Positions 33,581 through 44,389 of a stretch of 64,000 bases of DNA are shown here, one piece after another. Source of the stretch: Lucinisca nassula (Eukaryota > Mollusca > Bivalvia > Lucinida > Lucinidae); contig OY757010.1 of assembly GCA_963580285.1 (NCBI GenBank), positions 150,212,675-150,276,674 of the forward strand, given 5' to 3'. The position numbers and the translations under genes are program-made. Each line of letters begins with the position of its first letter. Positions within the stretch are counted from its first letter, which is position 1. The notes under the pieces were generated by a model. That model did no database searches. It was given only the letters and a program-made list of their open reading frames with translations, and was not told the origin of the DNA.

Positions 33581-33629
33581 AGGTTTCATGAGTCCTTGCT
33601 TCTTTAATGAAACAGCCTCATCTCCAAGC
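33581..33629 (-). CDS. CHMP7: CHMP7 duplicated 49-nt exon, left (distal) copy
   Basis: Acceptor TTTTGTAG, donor GTAAGTATT. It encodes LGDEAVSLKKQGLMKP, identical in protein to the 36004-36052 copy with synonymous changes only. Its first base completes a Met codon begun in the 43489 exon. Splicing both copies together would shift the frame and give a TGA within four codons, so only one can be used per mRNA. A 200-N gap begins 92 bp upstream in gene sense. Could be a true mutually exclusive exon, a dead duplicate, or an assembly artefact. Confidence 0.75.
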
Positions 33630-33721
33630 CTACAAAACAGTAACCAGTTTTCTTGCAAACCAGATAAGAAAAACCATGGTTTTAGCTTGGAATAGAAATT
33701 CTATTCGTAACCTGGTGTTCT

Positions 33722-33921
33722 NNNNNNNNNNNNNNNNNNNNNNNNNNNNNNNNNNNNNNNNNNNNNNNNNNNNNNNNNNNNNNNNNNNNNNNNNNNNNNN
33801 NNNNNNNNNNNNNNNNNNNNNNNNNNNNNNNNNNNNNNNNNNNNNNNNNNNNNNNNNNNNNNNNNNNNNNNNNNNNNNNNNNNNNNNNNNNNNNNNNNNN
33901 NNNNNNNNNNNNNNNNNNNNN
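33722..33921. other. Assembly gap, 200 N
   Basis: Exactly 200 undetermined bases, a typical scaffolding placeholder of unknown true size. Confidence 0.99.
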
Positions 33922-34559
33922 TCTTGCATTCTGCAATTTCTCTCATAGCCCCCTATCAGTGTATCAAGTTTCACTAAATTACCTTTAAAACTTTTAGAGA
34001 TATGCTCCGGACAAGCTTAATGTAGCAAAAACTAAAAAGGGAAATAACTCTGTAATTACTTGTGATTGAGTTACAGTTCTTGCACTCTGCACTTCCTATG
34101 ATGGCCATCTATCAATGTATCAAGTTTCACTTAAATCCCTTCTATACTTTCAGAGATATGCTCCAGACAATCTTTTCATTGAAATAGTTAAGAAGGGAAG
34201 TAACTCCATAAATACTGGTGACAGGGTTATGGTTCTTGTATTTTACGATTCCCCTCATTGCCCTCTATCAGTACATCAAGTTCCACTTAAATACCTTTAA
34301 TACTTTTAGAGATATACAGCGTGACGGACGGACGCACGGACGTTCTTACAGATGGACATTTGTTGGGTACTACAGTGTTAATTTTTCACCTATAAGTACC
34401 CAACAATCAGCTAAAATTTGCACAAGTACCCAACATGTCCCATCAAATTTGTTGGCTACTTTTTCGGACACTAACGGAATAAACGGCAAGTACCCAACTT
34501 ATGTCTACCCAACATGTGCCCGTGGATGCGCTCGGACAGACGGACGTACGGACGGACGG

Positions 34560-35238
34560 ACCCACATTTTGGGTTTGTGTGGCTGCACCTGTCCATATTT
34601 TATGGGGCTAAAATTTTTATGTGGCTAACGGTTTATGTGGCTATAAGACACACAAATCTGTACATCTAATGTGGCTAGCCACACAAACTTTGGACATCAG
34701 CCACATAAAGGCTGTCTGTACGAAACCGTCTTTGTCTAAACTTATGTGGCTACCAGAGGTTGTGATATCTAGCCCTCTAACGGTTTTCGCCCACCTCTGA
34801 TTAACGATCGGCTTGATATGAGTGAAATAATCTTGAAAGGGCCGTAAAACCCAAACCAAAAAAAAAAAAAAAAAATCTAGCCCTCTAAAGGTAGAACAGA
34901 ACTTTCTTTATAGTGCACTGATACATCTTATGGGTCTAGCTCCTCACATAGAGGGACTTTTTCCTACTGCAGCATTCAGCCCCAGGACAGCCAGTTAAAT
35001 TTATGTGGCTCAGCCCCATAATCTCAAAGTTTAGCCTCATAATCCTGGACATCCATGTCCAAGGATGTCCAAGGTGATGGACAGAAATTTATGTGTCTTT
35101 TTTTTTATTTGATTTTTCTAGTCCCCCTGAACCCCTCTGTACTAACAGAAAAATGGGTTTGTGAGGCTAGCCACACAAACCCATTTTGCCACACAAAACC
35201 CTTCTGTACCTAAAAGAAGCCACATAAACCCATTTTGT
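34560..35238. mobile_element. TGTGGCTA-rich inverted-repeat element nested in family I
   Basis: Left ATTTTGGGTTTGTGTGGCT and right AGCCACATAAACCCATTTT are inverted ends. The interior repeats TGTGGCTA and its complement many times. An upstream piece (34345-34520) with repeated AAGTACCCAAC may be another nested element. Family unknown. Confidence 0.5.
34781..34875 (+). mobile_element. 5'-truncated SINE (family 1) with target duplication
   Basis: Only the SINE body from CGCCCACCTCTGATTAACG to a poly(A) tail, flanked by ATCTAGCCCTCTAA on both sides (34767-34780 and 34875-34888). Confidence 0.85.
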
Positions 35239-35352
35239 AAGAACGGATGGACAGTCGGACGGACGGACAAAGCGGCGACTATATGGCTCCCCCTTCGGGG
35301 AGCATAAAAACTACACAAGATACTAAAAATCTGTCTTCAAGGAACATCAATA

Positions 35353-35700
35353 CAGTCGAGCACCAATGGCTCGAACACCTTTGGGACCATGAAAATCTGT
35401 CCGAGAAATGGATAGTTCGAGCCTTGAGGGGTACTTCCAGGAGGCATAAGAGGTATGTTGTTTGGACTTTTTGGTGTTTTCAGTTATATAAATGTATGCT
35501 GTTTGTACTCATTAGCATCGCCTCAATGAGGCGATTCTAATGAGTACACACAGCATACACTTGCATGATAAAAAAGGAAAATATCCTTAATTTTCCCTCA
35601 CTATTCTTTATGTAAAGGAAATTCCCTAGTGACTCAAGAATGGGTTTGACTCAGCCCTGGTAAACGTACCATCATTGTTCAAGCCATCGAAATTCTACTG
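35353..35700 (+). mobile_element. pogo/Tc1-like MITE (CAGTCGAGC type) in right duplicate
   Basis: TA-CAGTCGAGCACCAATGGC at the left and CCATCGAAATTCTACTG-TA at the right; palindrome 35495-35567 with perfect core CATCGCCTCAATGAGGCGAT. Confidence 0.8.
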
Positions 35701-36003
35701 TAGTTGAGAAATTATATAATTTGACCCATTAATAAAGTAGACGAATCACTCGAAACATAGTCATGAACTGCAAAATCCAACTTTCCAGGGAAGCTGGCAA
35801 TTGTTTTCAACAAATAAAAGCTGCTGTTTCTTCTGAATGACAGAAATGACCACCATATTCTATATGTCCAGAGCCTGTCATAGGGTTTGGAAATTTTTAA
35901 AATATCATTAAAATGTATAAGCCTCATTTTGTGCACACCAATATTGCTGGAAATGCAACTTGTATTTCTGATGAGCTAAAAAAATGATTGAAACAGTACT
36001 TAC

Positions 36004-36052
36004 AGGTTTCATGAGTCCTTGCTTCTTCAATGAAACAGCCTCATCTCCCAGC
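36004..36052 (-). CDS. CHMP7: CHMP7 duplicated 49-nt exon, right (proximal) copy
   Basis: Acceptor TGTTGCAG, donor GTAAGTACT. The leading G completes Met with the AT left by the 43489 exon; it then encodes LGDEAVSLKKQGLMKP and ends in phase 0, matching the 31409 exon. It corresponds to the short basic part of the ESCRT-III core between helices 1 and 2. The acceptor is preceded by a slightly better pyrimidine/GCAG context than the left copy. Confidence 0.88.
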
Positions 36053-36273
36053 CTGCAACACAGTAAACATTTTTCTTGCAGACCAGATACATAGGCCAGT
36101 ACATTTAGCTGGAAATGACCCTTGACCCACAACTAATTCCTTGAGAAATGTTATCAGCAGTTTTAGTATCAGGAAAGTGTTCTGATTTATAGAAAAAAAG
36201 TCCTCAAAAAAAATCCGAGGGGAAAGGGTATTTTTGGGAGGTGAAAAAAATACGAAAAATGAAGAAAAATCAC

Positions 36274-38325
36274 AACAAGAGGGCCCAGAGGGCCCTGGTT
36301 CGCTCACCTGATCCAATGTATAACAAGTGGGACCCGGGCAGGGTCAATTTTGGCCCCAAGGCTATAATTTGAACAATCTTGGTAGAGGTCCACAAGATGA
36401 AGCTTCATATCGAATATGAAAGACCTGGGCTTTCTGGTTTCAGAGGAGAAGATTTTAAAGGTTTAGCCTGCATATAGACTATGTAAAACAAGATTTTCCC
36501 TATATAAGTTTATCTAAAACAAAGGGCCTCGGAGCGGGCGCATTTTTGGCTCCAGGGCTATAATTTGAACAATCTTGGTAGAGGTCCACAAGATGAAGCT
36601 TCATACCAAATATCAAAGACCTGGGCCTTGCAGTTTCAGAGAAGAAGATTTTTCAAGATTTTCCCTATATAAGCCTATGTAAAACAAAAGGGTCCTGGTG
36701 CGGGGGTATTTTTGGCCCCTGCACTATAATTTGAACAATCTTGGTAGGGGTCCACTAGATGAAGCTTCATACCAAATATCAAAGACCTGGGCCTTGTGGT
36801 TTCAGAGAAGAAGATTTTTCAAGATTTTCCCTATATACGCCTTGTAAAACCAAAGGGCCCCCGTGCGGGGGGAGGGGGGGGGGGGGCATTTTTAGCTCCA
36901 GCACTATAATTTGAACAATCTTGGTAGGGGTCCACTAGATGAAGCTTCATACCAAATATCAAAGACCTGGGCCTTGCGGTTTCAGAGAAGAAGATTTTTC
37001 AAGATTTTCCCTATATAAGCCTATGTAAAACAAAAGGGCCCTGGTGCGGGGGCATTTTTGGCCCCAGCACTATAATTTGAACAATCTTGGTAGGGGTCCA
37101 CTAGATGAAGCTTCATACCAAATATCAAAGACCTGGGCCTTGCGGTTTCAGAGAAGAAGATTTTTCAAGATTTTCCCTATATAAGCCCATGTAAAACCAA
37201 AGGGCCCCCGTGCGGGGGCATTTTTAGCTCCAGCACTATAATTTGAACAACCTTGGTAGGGGTCCACTAGATAAAGCTTCATACCAAATATCAAAGACCT
37301 GGGCCTTGCGGTTTCAGAGAAGAAGATTTTTCAAGATTTTCCCTATATAAGCCTATGTAAAACAAAAGGGCCCTGGTGCGGGGGCATTTTTGGCCCCAGC
37401 ACTATAATTTGAACAATCTTGGTAGGGGTCCACTAGATGAAGCTTCATACCAAATATCAAAGACCTGGGCCTTGCGGTTTCAGAGAAGAAGATTTTTCAA
37501 GATTTTCCCTATATAAGCCCATGTAAAACCAAAGGGCCCCCGTGCGGGGGCATTTTTAGCTCCAGCACTATAATTTGAACAACCTTGGTAGGGGTCCACT
37601 AGATAAAGCTTCATACCAAATATCAAAGACCTGGGCCTTGCGGTTTCAGAGACGAAGATTTTTTTAAGATTTTCCCTATATAAGCCCATGTAAAACCAAA
37701 GGGCCCCCGTGCGGGGGCATTTTTGGCCCCAGCACTATAATTTGAACAATCTTGGTAGGGGTCCACTAGATGAAGCTTCATACCACATATCAAAGACCTG
37801 GGCCTTGCGGTTTCAGAGAAGAAGATTTTTCAAGATTTTCCCTATATAAGCACATGTAAAACCAAAGGGCCCCTGTGCGGGGGCATTTTGAGCTCCAGCA
37901 CTATAATTTGAACAATCTTGGTAGGGGTCCACTAGATAAAGCTTCATACCAAATATCAAAGACCTGGGCCTTGCGGTTTCAGAGAAGAAGATTTTTAAAG
38001 ATTTTCCCTATATAAGCCCATGTAAAACCAAAGGGCCCCCGTGCGGGGGCCTTTTTGGCCCCAGCACTATAATTTGAACAATCTTGGTAGGGGTCCACTA
38101 GATGAAGCTTCATACCAAATATCAAAGACCTGGGCATTGCGGTTTCAGAGAAGAAGATTTTTTAAGTTTTCGGTGAAAAAAAATCTATTTTTGGCTACTG
38201 TGACCTATATGTGCAACGGACCGGAACCATTTGAACAACTTTGAAAGGGGACCACCTAAGGATCATTCCTGTGAAGTTTGGTCAAAATCCGTTCAGTGGT
38301 TTAGGAGGAGATGTCGTTTGAAGAA
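36274..38325 (+). mobile_element. Helentron-like family A element, ~12 core units, 3' hairpin missing
   Basis: 5' end ACAAG, hairpin AGGGCCC-aga-GGGCCCT, then CGCTCACCTGATCC. About 12 core units of ~163-166 bp, more homogeneous than those at 10-14 kb and showing a two-unit (~326-bp) higher-order pattern (GGGCCCTGGTGCGG alternating with GGGCCCCCGTGCGG). The 3' module begins normally but stops at GATGTCGTTTGAAGAAA; microsatellite and hairpin are absent. It lies in the CHMP7 intron between exons 43489 and 36004. Confidence 0.8.
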
Positions 38326-38431
38326 AGTGTAAAAAGAGTCACAGGTATCAAATAATGATTTACAAATCTTATCAACAATGTCACATAAAACAAAATCAAA
38401 AAAGGAAAATCAAAAGCAAACTGTGGCACAT

Positions 38432-39187
38432 CACAAAACATGCCTATGTAATTTTGACCCCCACTAACCCACTTTTATATATAAACTAGAAACACTTGAG
38501 GTTTAGGGGTTATATATTATTTTTCTGCTCAAAAACATAACTTCTGAGATTGTTGATACTCAATAGAACTGCCTCATCTATGTTTTGAGCAGAATTAAGT
38601 GAGTGAGTGTGTTTGAGGTTTACGTCCCGTCAACAGCAAATGTCATATGCAGTGGTTTCAAAAACATTTCGGCATCCAGATTTTAAGGAAAGATACGATT
38701 GTGATTTTCAATGTTATCTGAATAAAGCCATATTTATGAAGCATAGCAGGGGAATAATGTCTAAGCAAACGGGAAAATCCCCAGTACCCGTCAACTGATG
38801 AAACCCCTGCATACGGAGACCGGACCTCGGTTTAAAGACTCATCTGAGAGTCTGGAGAAGCCCATGGATCGAACCCATATCTCCTGGTTTATGATGTTAG
38901 TAGCTTAACCACTACACCATGGAGGCTTCTTTGAGCAGAAATAAGAAAAATAATGTACATGTATACGCCCTAAAACTCCCCACTGCCCTACCCCACACAG
39001 GTGTAAATGGGTAGCAGTGGTGTAAAAGTCAACTGCCTCTCCCTTGCGCACGTGTAAACATCCGTAATGAGTGATTAAGTTTGAGACTTTCATCGCAATC
39101 GAACAAATATAAATTAGTATCAACTTAAAAACTCGATGAGGAAGGGGTTTCTATCGAGTACCCACAATCTATGCTTTTGAGCAGACA
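38432..39187. mobile_element. Palindrome-centred MITE (family B) split by a SINE
   Basis: CATCACAAAACATGCC left end and degraded palindrome arms (TTTTTCTGCTCAAAAACATA; CAATCTATGCTTTTGAGCAG). A SINE of family 3 is inserted at 38598-38930. Confidence 0.55.
38598..38930 (-). mobile_element. tRNA-derived SINE (family 3), with target duplication
   Basis: Minus strand: GCCTCCATGGTGTAGTGGTT (A box), GGGTTCGATCC (B box), GACTCTCAGATGAGTC, and a tail side reading GTAAACCTCAAACACAC. TTGAGCAGAATTAAG before and TTGAGCAGAAATAAG after are the target duplication. Confidence 0.75.
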
Positions 39188-39455
39188 TTACGAAACACGC
39201 CTAAACAAAAACATTGTCAATTTTTCGGACCATAAATGGAATTTTAAGATTAAAAAATAATGTTTTTCTTATTTCTGCTCAAAACATAGATTGCGGAGCT
39301 CGACTAAGAACCGCCTGAACTTGGCAGTTCTGCCGAGTACCCACAATTATGTTTTTGCGCTGATATAAGAAATTTAATGTTTATCCCTGTAAACCACAGT
39401 TTTACAATATAAAAGTGGGGTTGGAGGGGTCAATATTATATAGGAGTGTTTTTCG
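39188..39455. mobile_element. Palindrome-centred MITE (family B), degraded copy
   Basis: CATTACGAAACACGCC at the left; centre 39256-39365 with TTTCTGCTCAAAACATAGAT and core GAACCGCCTGAACTTGGC; right end AGGAGTGTTTTTCG. Confidence 0.6.
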
Positions 39456-39477
39456 ACCACACCAATCTGGGCTTGGT

Positions 39478-39793
39478 TTGGTTGATTTGAGGTTTAACGT
39501 CCCCGTCAACACTGTAAAGGTCATGTCCCCGTCAACACTTTAAAGGTCATTTTGGAGATGTTGCTTCCAATTTTGTGGGAATTTTAGCCGACATTGAGAT
39601 GAAATGACATCTCAAGCCCTGTCGCCCAATGAAACCAATAGGGTTTATTAACATGGACGGTCCGCCTCACACCGCGGTTCCTGGACAGGCTTAGATCATC
39701 TAAGCGGTTTACCAGTACTAGTGTGCGGGCCGGATTCAGCTCTGCGTGGAAGCATCATGCAGCCCATATATTTCTTCAAGCCCCTATGGGCAG
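39478..39793 (+). repeat. ~300-bp interspersed repeat, copy 6
   Basis: Full-length; begins GATTTGAGGTTTAACGTCCC with an internal 36-bp tandem duplication (CCCCGTCAACACTGTAAAGG twice), ends AGCCCCTATGGGCAGGG. Confidence 0.7.
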
Positions 39794-39799
39794 GGTACG

Positions 39800-40025
39800 A
39801 TCTGGGCTTGGAGTAATAGATTGGGCTGCATGATGCTTCCGCACAGAACTGATACCGACCGCACATTAGTACTGTTAAACCGCTGAGAATGTCTAAGCCT
39901 GCCCAGAAAAGTTGCTGTGAGTCAGCCTGTCCATGCATGTAAACTCTTTTGGATTCATTGGGCGGCAGGGACTGAGATGTCATTTCATCTCAATGTCAGG
40001 TAAAATTGGAAGCAACGTCTCGTTT
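39800..40025 (-). repeat. ~300-bp interspersed repeat, copy 7 (inverted next to copy 6)
   Basis: Plus orientation reads TTGGAGTAATAGATTGGGCT to GGAAGCAACGTCTCGTTTTC. Tail-to-head inverted neighbour of copy 6. Confidence 0.6.
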
Positions 40026-40097
40026 TCGTGATGAATAAGAAAAACATCAGAATTTTCTCTAGAAATTTTTTGGGTGATCAAATCTTCCAATAGATTT

Positions 40098-40650
40098 CAA
40101 TATGCGTGTTTTCGTAATGTTTTTTTTTTATGACCCCAACTTTTTTGGAGGGGCATATTGCTTCTGGTTCGTCCATTCGAACTTCCATCACGCCTTTGAT
40201 GCATAACATAACGCAAGAACCGTGCATACTAGGGTTTTGAAATTTCATATATGGATTCTTCATGTAAAATTAGCTAACACGTATTTTTTTCTTATCCGGA
40301 TTATGTCCCTTTCAAAAGTTATTGCCCTTTGAATTTTTGTTTTTATAAAATCTTGTCAGCAACATATCTCAAAATCTATTGTAGCTAGAACCTTGTAAGT
40401 TGGTGAAAAGATTGGTGCTGATGAGTAGATGTCCTGATTAACTTTCGACTAAATTCCAAAAAATACTGTGTGGCTAATGGCCCTTTGTCACTTTCGGTAC
40501 ATTGTATGCATTGTGATGCATAGCATAACTTTAGAAGCTTGTATGCTAGGGTTTTGAAATTTCATATATGGATTCCTCATGGAAAATTAGCTGAAAGATA
40601 TTTTTTCTCATCCGGATTTTGCCCCTTTTAAGGTTGTTTGAGTCAACCTT
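40098..40650 (+). repeat. Two-copy tandem core (~310-bp spacing), unassigned
   Basis: GTATGCTAGGGTTTTGAAAT and TTTCATATATGGATTC recur at about 40226 and 40540, with TTCTTATCCGGATT after each. Looks like a small relic of a tandem-core element; no terminal hairpin recognised. Confidence 0.5.
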
Positions 40651-42180
40651 TGTGTTCAATCAGCTCAAAACAGTTGTTGTGCGCAATGTATGGAGACAAA
40701 ATTTGTTAATCAATTTCAAGGGGGTATCCCTTTTCTTAGTATTATTTTTCCTGCCTGTTTAAAATTCAGCGGCCAATTTCTATTGCAGTTAGTAGATAGG
40801 ACAGTGTTGCAATTGTTCTGATTGTGATTTTTGAGTGGTTGCTTCCCCAAAGTCACACTTAACTTTCAAAATCTTATGTGCGCAATGTTACCAGAATACA
40901 CCGTATACACATATTTATGATATTAATTGATTTGATTCTGATGGCACAAATGTGCTTCCATACATTAAATTTTTGACATGAGACATTCTGACCCCCAGAC
41001 CCCCCCCCCCCCCCAAATGTTTATTTTTACAACTTGAATATAGATCTTGTTTATCAATAGCCTACAAGGAAAATACAAATGGCATCTATTCAAAAAAAAA
41101 AAGTAAATAGAATATAGAAAGCAGCGGGAGTCTGCATCGTCTGCTTGTGTCCGCCAAACCTTCAACTGGATTTCCTTTTGATTTTGTGGATTCAAACACA
41201 TATAGATGGATAGATTTGGGAAAATGCATAGCCTCCGTGTATCATATCTCGAACGATTTTGAGCAAATATTTCCATTTATCAATCAAAGGAAAGCTTCTT
41301 CGTTCTCTTTTTAATATTAAATTATAGACACTTTAGCAATTTGTGACGTATATTTTGTTTTTAATGACGTCATTTGTTTGCGCGTGAGGAGAGCTCACCT
41401 TACAGCCGGTAAAACAGTGTATGGTGCCATTATTGGACCATTACTTATTTATTTTTTTTTCTGCGGATTAAATCCTAATTTTCTCAGAACTGGCACGGAT
41501 ATTTTTTGAGGACTTTTTTTTGGTAATTAATATAAAATAGCCCTGTGTTTTGGTGTTAAAAGAGTTTCTCAAGGAATTATCTTGACCATAAAAATTAAAG
41601 TGCCTCGCCTAACAGGCCTCATACTGACCAAGCTTTTCCATGCCTGAAAGGCCCGATTTTTGTAGTCTTATCCCTTATCTTGCTGACATGATTACCATTA
41701 TCTTTGCAAACATTGTAGACCCAGATCAGATGGCTTCTGAAACACTGTAGACCCAGATCAGATGGCTTCTGAAGAAGCCTTTTGATCAGGGTCTACACTG
41801 TTTGTAATGCAATTTGTGAACTGAATGAATACATATCAAGTTATTGGACTGGCCACTGGGAAAAAATGGGTAGGCCTACGGCTTATTTAATTCATTCATA
41901 AGTGTAAGTCCAGAAAATTGGAGGAAAAATCAAACCTCTTAGAGCCTAAAGTCAAGAAAATATCAAGCTCTAAAAGCCTGAAGTCCTGCAAATGCCTGAA
42001 AAATATGAGGCCTGCAGATAAGGAAATCCATGGCTTTAGCCTGGGATAGAAATTCTATTCTTATCCTGGTGTTCTTACCCAGGCAAACTACATAAGTATT
42101 GTGAACAAAAAATAAAACGTTAAATAAAGAAATAAGAAAATTTTCATTGGTGTTGTGCAAGAAAAAGCATCTAATATGGG
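40650..42180. other. Intronic DNA with a PB2 MITE relic
   Basis: No exon seen. A degraded piggyBac-like PB2 MITE lies at about 41675-41830 (GCAAACATTGTAGACCCAGA, duplicated segment, GTCTACACTGTTTGTAATG). A poly(C) run is at 40999-41014. Confidence 0.45.
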
Positions 42181-42182
42181 GT

Positions 42183-42300
42183 TGAGTTGTAGATGGGTGT
42201 TTCCAACCCTAGGGATGACTTTGCTGAGGGGAACCGAGGCATAGCCTCAGTTCCGCTCAGCACGGTCATCCCTCGTGTTGGAAACACCCATCTTCAACAG
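42183..42300. repeat. Long foldback palindrome (~116 bp)
   Basis: GATGGGTGTTTCCAACCC pairs with GTTGGAAACACCCATC, continuing inwards through GGGATGAC/GTCATCCC and GAACCGAGGC/GCCTCAGTTC. Related sequence (GGTTGGAAATGCC, GAGGGAAGTC) occurs inside the pogo-like MITEs at 21.7 and 24.2 kb. Confidence 0.75.
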
Positions 42301-43480
42301 AACACCGTATTAAATTCTAATAATATATCACATGGACATAACATTCACTATGAAAATTAAATAAAATTAACACAAGCATAACACTCATTATACATAACAG
42401 ATGTGCATAATGACAAGAATTCCGTCAATGGTCACAAAGCCAGTGAACCATCAAATGTTGGTCAAGGTCAACTATAGTAGAACAGTACAGTAGAATATGT
42501 CCCCGAAAAAATAAATATGACCTAAACAAGTCTTTGATATTTAAAAGGTGGTCAATATCACCAAAGTCGAGCCACATCTTTGTTAGGTTGCCATGATATA
42601 CTTAAAGGGGTAAACCAGAGTGTTTGTGCACATTTTGTTTGACACAACATCGCAATCTGGTGCTTATTTCCCACAACAATACTGTTGTCATTTAACATTG
42701 AAATAATGGAGAAACCCTATACCATTGTTTGCCATTGCACTTCCAACGACACAAAATTTCATCATTTTAACGTGAAATACTTGTCATATCAGTTTATTCT
42801 GAATCTCCGAGTCTCTCTTTGCTTATTTTTTTTTCTTTGTATATAAAATTTCCTCAGTCTTTGTTTATGTAGACATGGCAAATGGCACGTAAAAATGAGT
42901 CAACATCGCTGCATCAATGTGACACAAATAATAGCATGACACATAAATTTGTTTATAAGATAGGGTACAGATAAGCTATTTTTGCTCAAATTTGATACTT
43001 ATGGGAGTTGTGACCTTGAAAATGAAGTCAAGGTCACCAAAACATTATAGAATCTTTGGTATATTGTAAAAACATATTCTACCAAATTCATGAGATATGG
43101 ACCAGACAAGCCATATTTGGCCAAAATTAGACACATTTTCTGGAGCCTATGACTCTGAAAATGAGACCAATGCCATCAAAACCTTATCACTAATAACCAC
43201 CATCCTTGTGATGTAACCAGACTCCCTTTGTAAAAATCCATCTACTGATTCAGGAAACAAAGTGCATCAAACAGCAAATGCAATATCTAGCAAGTACAAT
43301 ATCTAAAAATTTTGCTGAAAAAAAATGTGAGCAGCTTTTGCAAATGCAAAAGCTGCTCACATTTTTTCTGCAAAAATATTAGTATATTTGCCATATTAAA
43401 TGTTCAAAGTTTTAACGATTCATTAACTAACGACGTTGTTAGTTTTTAACAACTCGCCCCAGAGTGATAAGTACTGAAAA
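42301..43480. other. Intronic DNA without recognised elements
   Basis: Mostly unique AT-rich sequence. A short stretch at 42990-43170 has loose tandem GACCTTGAAAATGAAGTC-type units. A 24-nt inverted repeat at about 43316-43366 (TGTGAGCAGCTTTTGCA) forms a hairpin. Confidence 0.4.
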
Positions 43481-43488
43481 ATACTTAC

Positions 43489-43551
43489 ATCTGAATATCC
43501 TCCGACAATTTCTCTATTTGTTTTTTAACTGTTGCGTGAGCCTTTCGAATT
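43489..43551 (-). CDS. CHMP7: CHMP7 exon (start of ESCRT-III core)
   Basis: Acceptor GTTTTTCAG, donor GTAAGTAT, 63 nt. Its first A completes an Arg codon with the AG left by the 45608 exon; it ends with AT for the Met completed by the duplicated exon. It encodes IRKAHATVKKQIEKLSEDIQ, a basic amphipathic helix corresponding to ESCRT-III helix 1. Confidence 0.92.
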
Positions 43552-43639
43552 CTGAAAAACATAAAGGTGAAGTAACCTAAGTAAATGCTCAGTATAAATG
43601 AACAAGTATGGGGCAGCTGTGCAGTGCATTAGACATTGA

Positions 43640-43837
43640 AATACTACTATTAAGACCACCTAAAATTAAGACTAATTCTGGTTTAAAAGCTTATTTAGAA
43701 GGTTGGAGTTATTCTTTCTTTATGTTTTCTGCATACACTTCCCTCTGGTCAGAGACCCCCTTTGGGACTGTTCAAAAGTGGTCATAAAGACCACTTTTGA
43801 ACAGGCCCAAGGGTGGTCTTAATAGGAATTTTACTGT
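43640..43837. mobile_element. Tc1/pogo-like MITE, left end truncated
   Basis: ATTAAGACCACC at the left is inverted to GGTGGTCTTAAT at the right; the outer right end AGGAATTTTACTG-TA fits the CAGT...-TA type. Internal palindrome TCAAAAGTGGTC/GACCACTTTTGA. Confidence 0.6.
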
Positions 43838-43875
43838 ATATGCTTGTATCTTTCAAATAACAGATCTTGCAATTA

Positions 43876-44070
43876 TTAACCCTTATCCTGCTGAATAAAT
43901 TTATTTAACTCCACCTATTTCTGACTATCAACCAAGTAATCTACTTAAAACAATGTATTCATTCAATTCCTAAACGATAACAGTGCAGATCCTGATCAGA
44001 TGTTTTTTTCTGAAGCCGAAGAAGCCATCTGTGATCCCATCTAATCTGGATCTACACTGTTTGCAAAGAT
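43876..44070. mobile_element. piggyBac-like MITE (PB2), right end lost
   Basis: TTAACCCTTATCCTGCTGAA start and the PB2 interior to GATCTACACTGTTTGCAAAG; no terminal GGGTTAA. Confidence 0.65.
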
Positions 44071-44389
44071 ATGATCAGCAGACTCTGACCTACCGAACAC
44101 AACAACCCCTACATTTTCAAACAGTGTAGATCCAGAGCAGCAGCTTCTGAAGAAGTTCATTCAGTTTGTGAATTTGAATGAATATGTTGCAATCCAAATA
44201 GGAAATTAGCCGGAATCTGGCTAGGTCAAATAGGAATAGGCAGATTCCGGATCTGGCAAAATTAATATTTAGTTTAGCCAGATTCCGGATCTGGCTAAAC
44301 TCTGTTTAGTCCAAATAAGAATTCCTATTTGGCTAGGCAAATTCTGGATCTGCTGTATGAATTTTCATGAAAATATCTCAATTAGGAAG

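Larger units (their letters stand above)
32573..33670. repeat. Segmental duplication, left copy (contains CHMP7 exon copy)
   Basis: Direct repeat of 35308-36093, about 87% identical where I aligned it by eye (for example 33060-33198 against 35790-35930). It contains a pogo-like MITE (32615-32967), the exon copy at 33581-33629, and a 300-bp SINE-like insertion (33207-33502) missing from the right copy. Confidence 0.85.
33922..35306 (+). mobile_element. Helentron-like family I element, 5' end in the gap, with nested insertions
   Basis: Two to three ~155-bp units (CTCTGCACTTCCTATGATGG, TATCAAGTTTCACTTAAAT, TTTCAGAGATATGCTCC), then a GACGGACG stretch, two nested palindromic pieces, and a final GGACGGACGGAC run with the hairpin GGCTCCCCC-tt-CGGGGAGC followed by ATAA. 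The 5' end would lie in or before the N gap. Confidence 0.65.
35308..36093. repeat. Segmental duplication, right copy (contains CHMP7 exon copy)
   Basis: Partner of 32573-33670. Contains the MITE at 35353-35700 with perfect TA flanks and the 36004-36052 exon. It starts immediately after the 3' end of the family I element. Confidence 0.85.

Noticed and set aside
35908..36316. Frames around the right duplicate as a separate small gene
   Set aside because: Their only conserved part is the 49-nt CHMP7 exon; the rest is intron.
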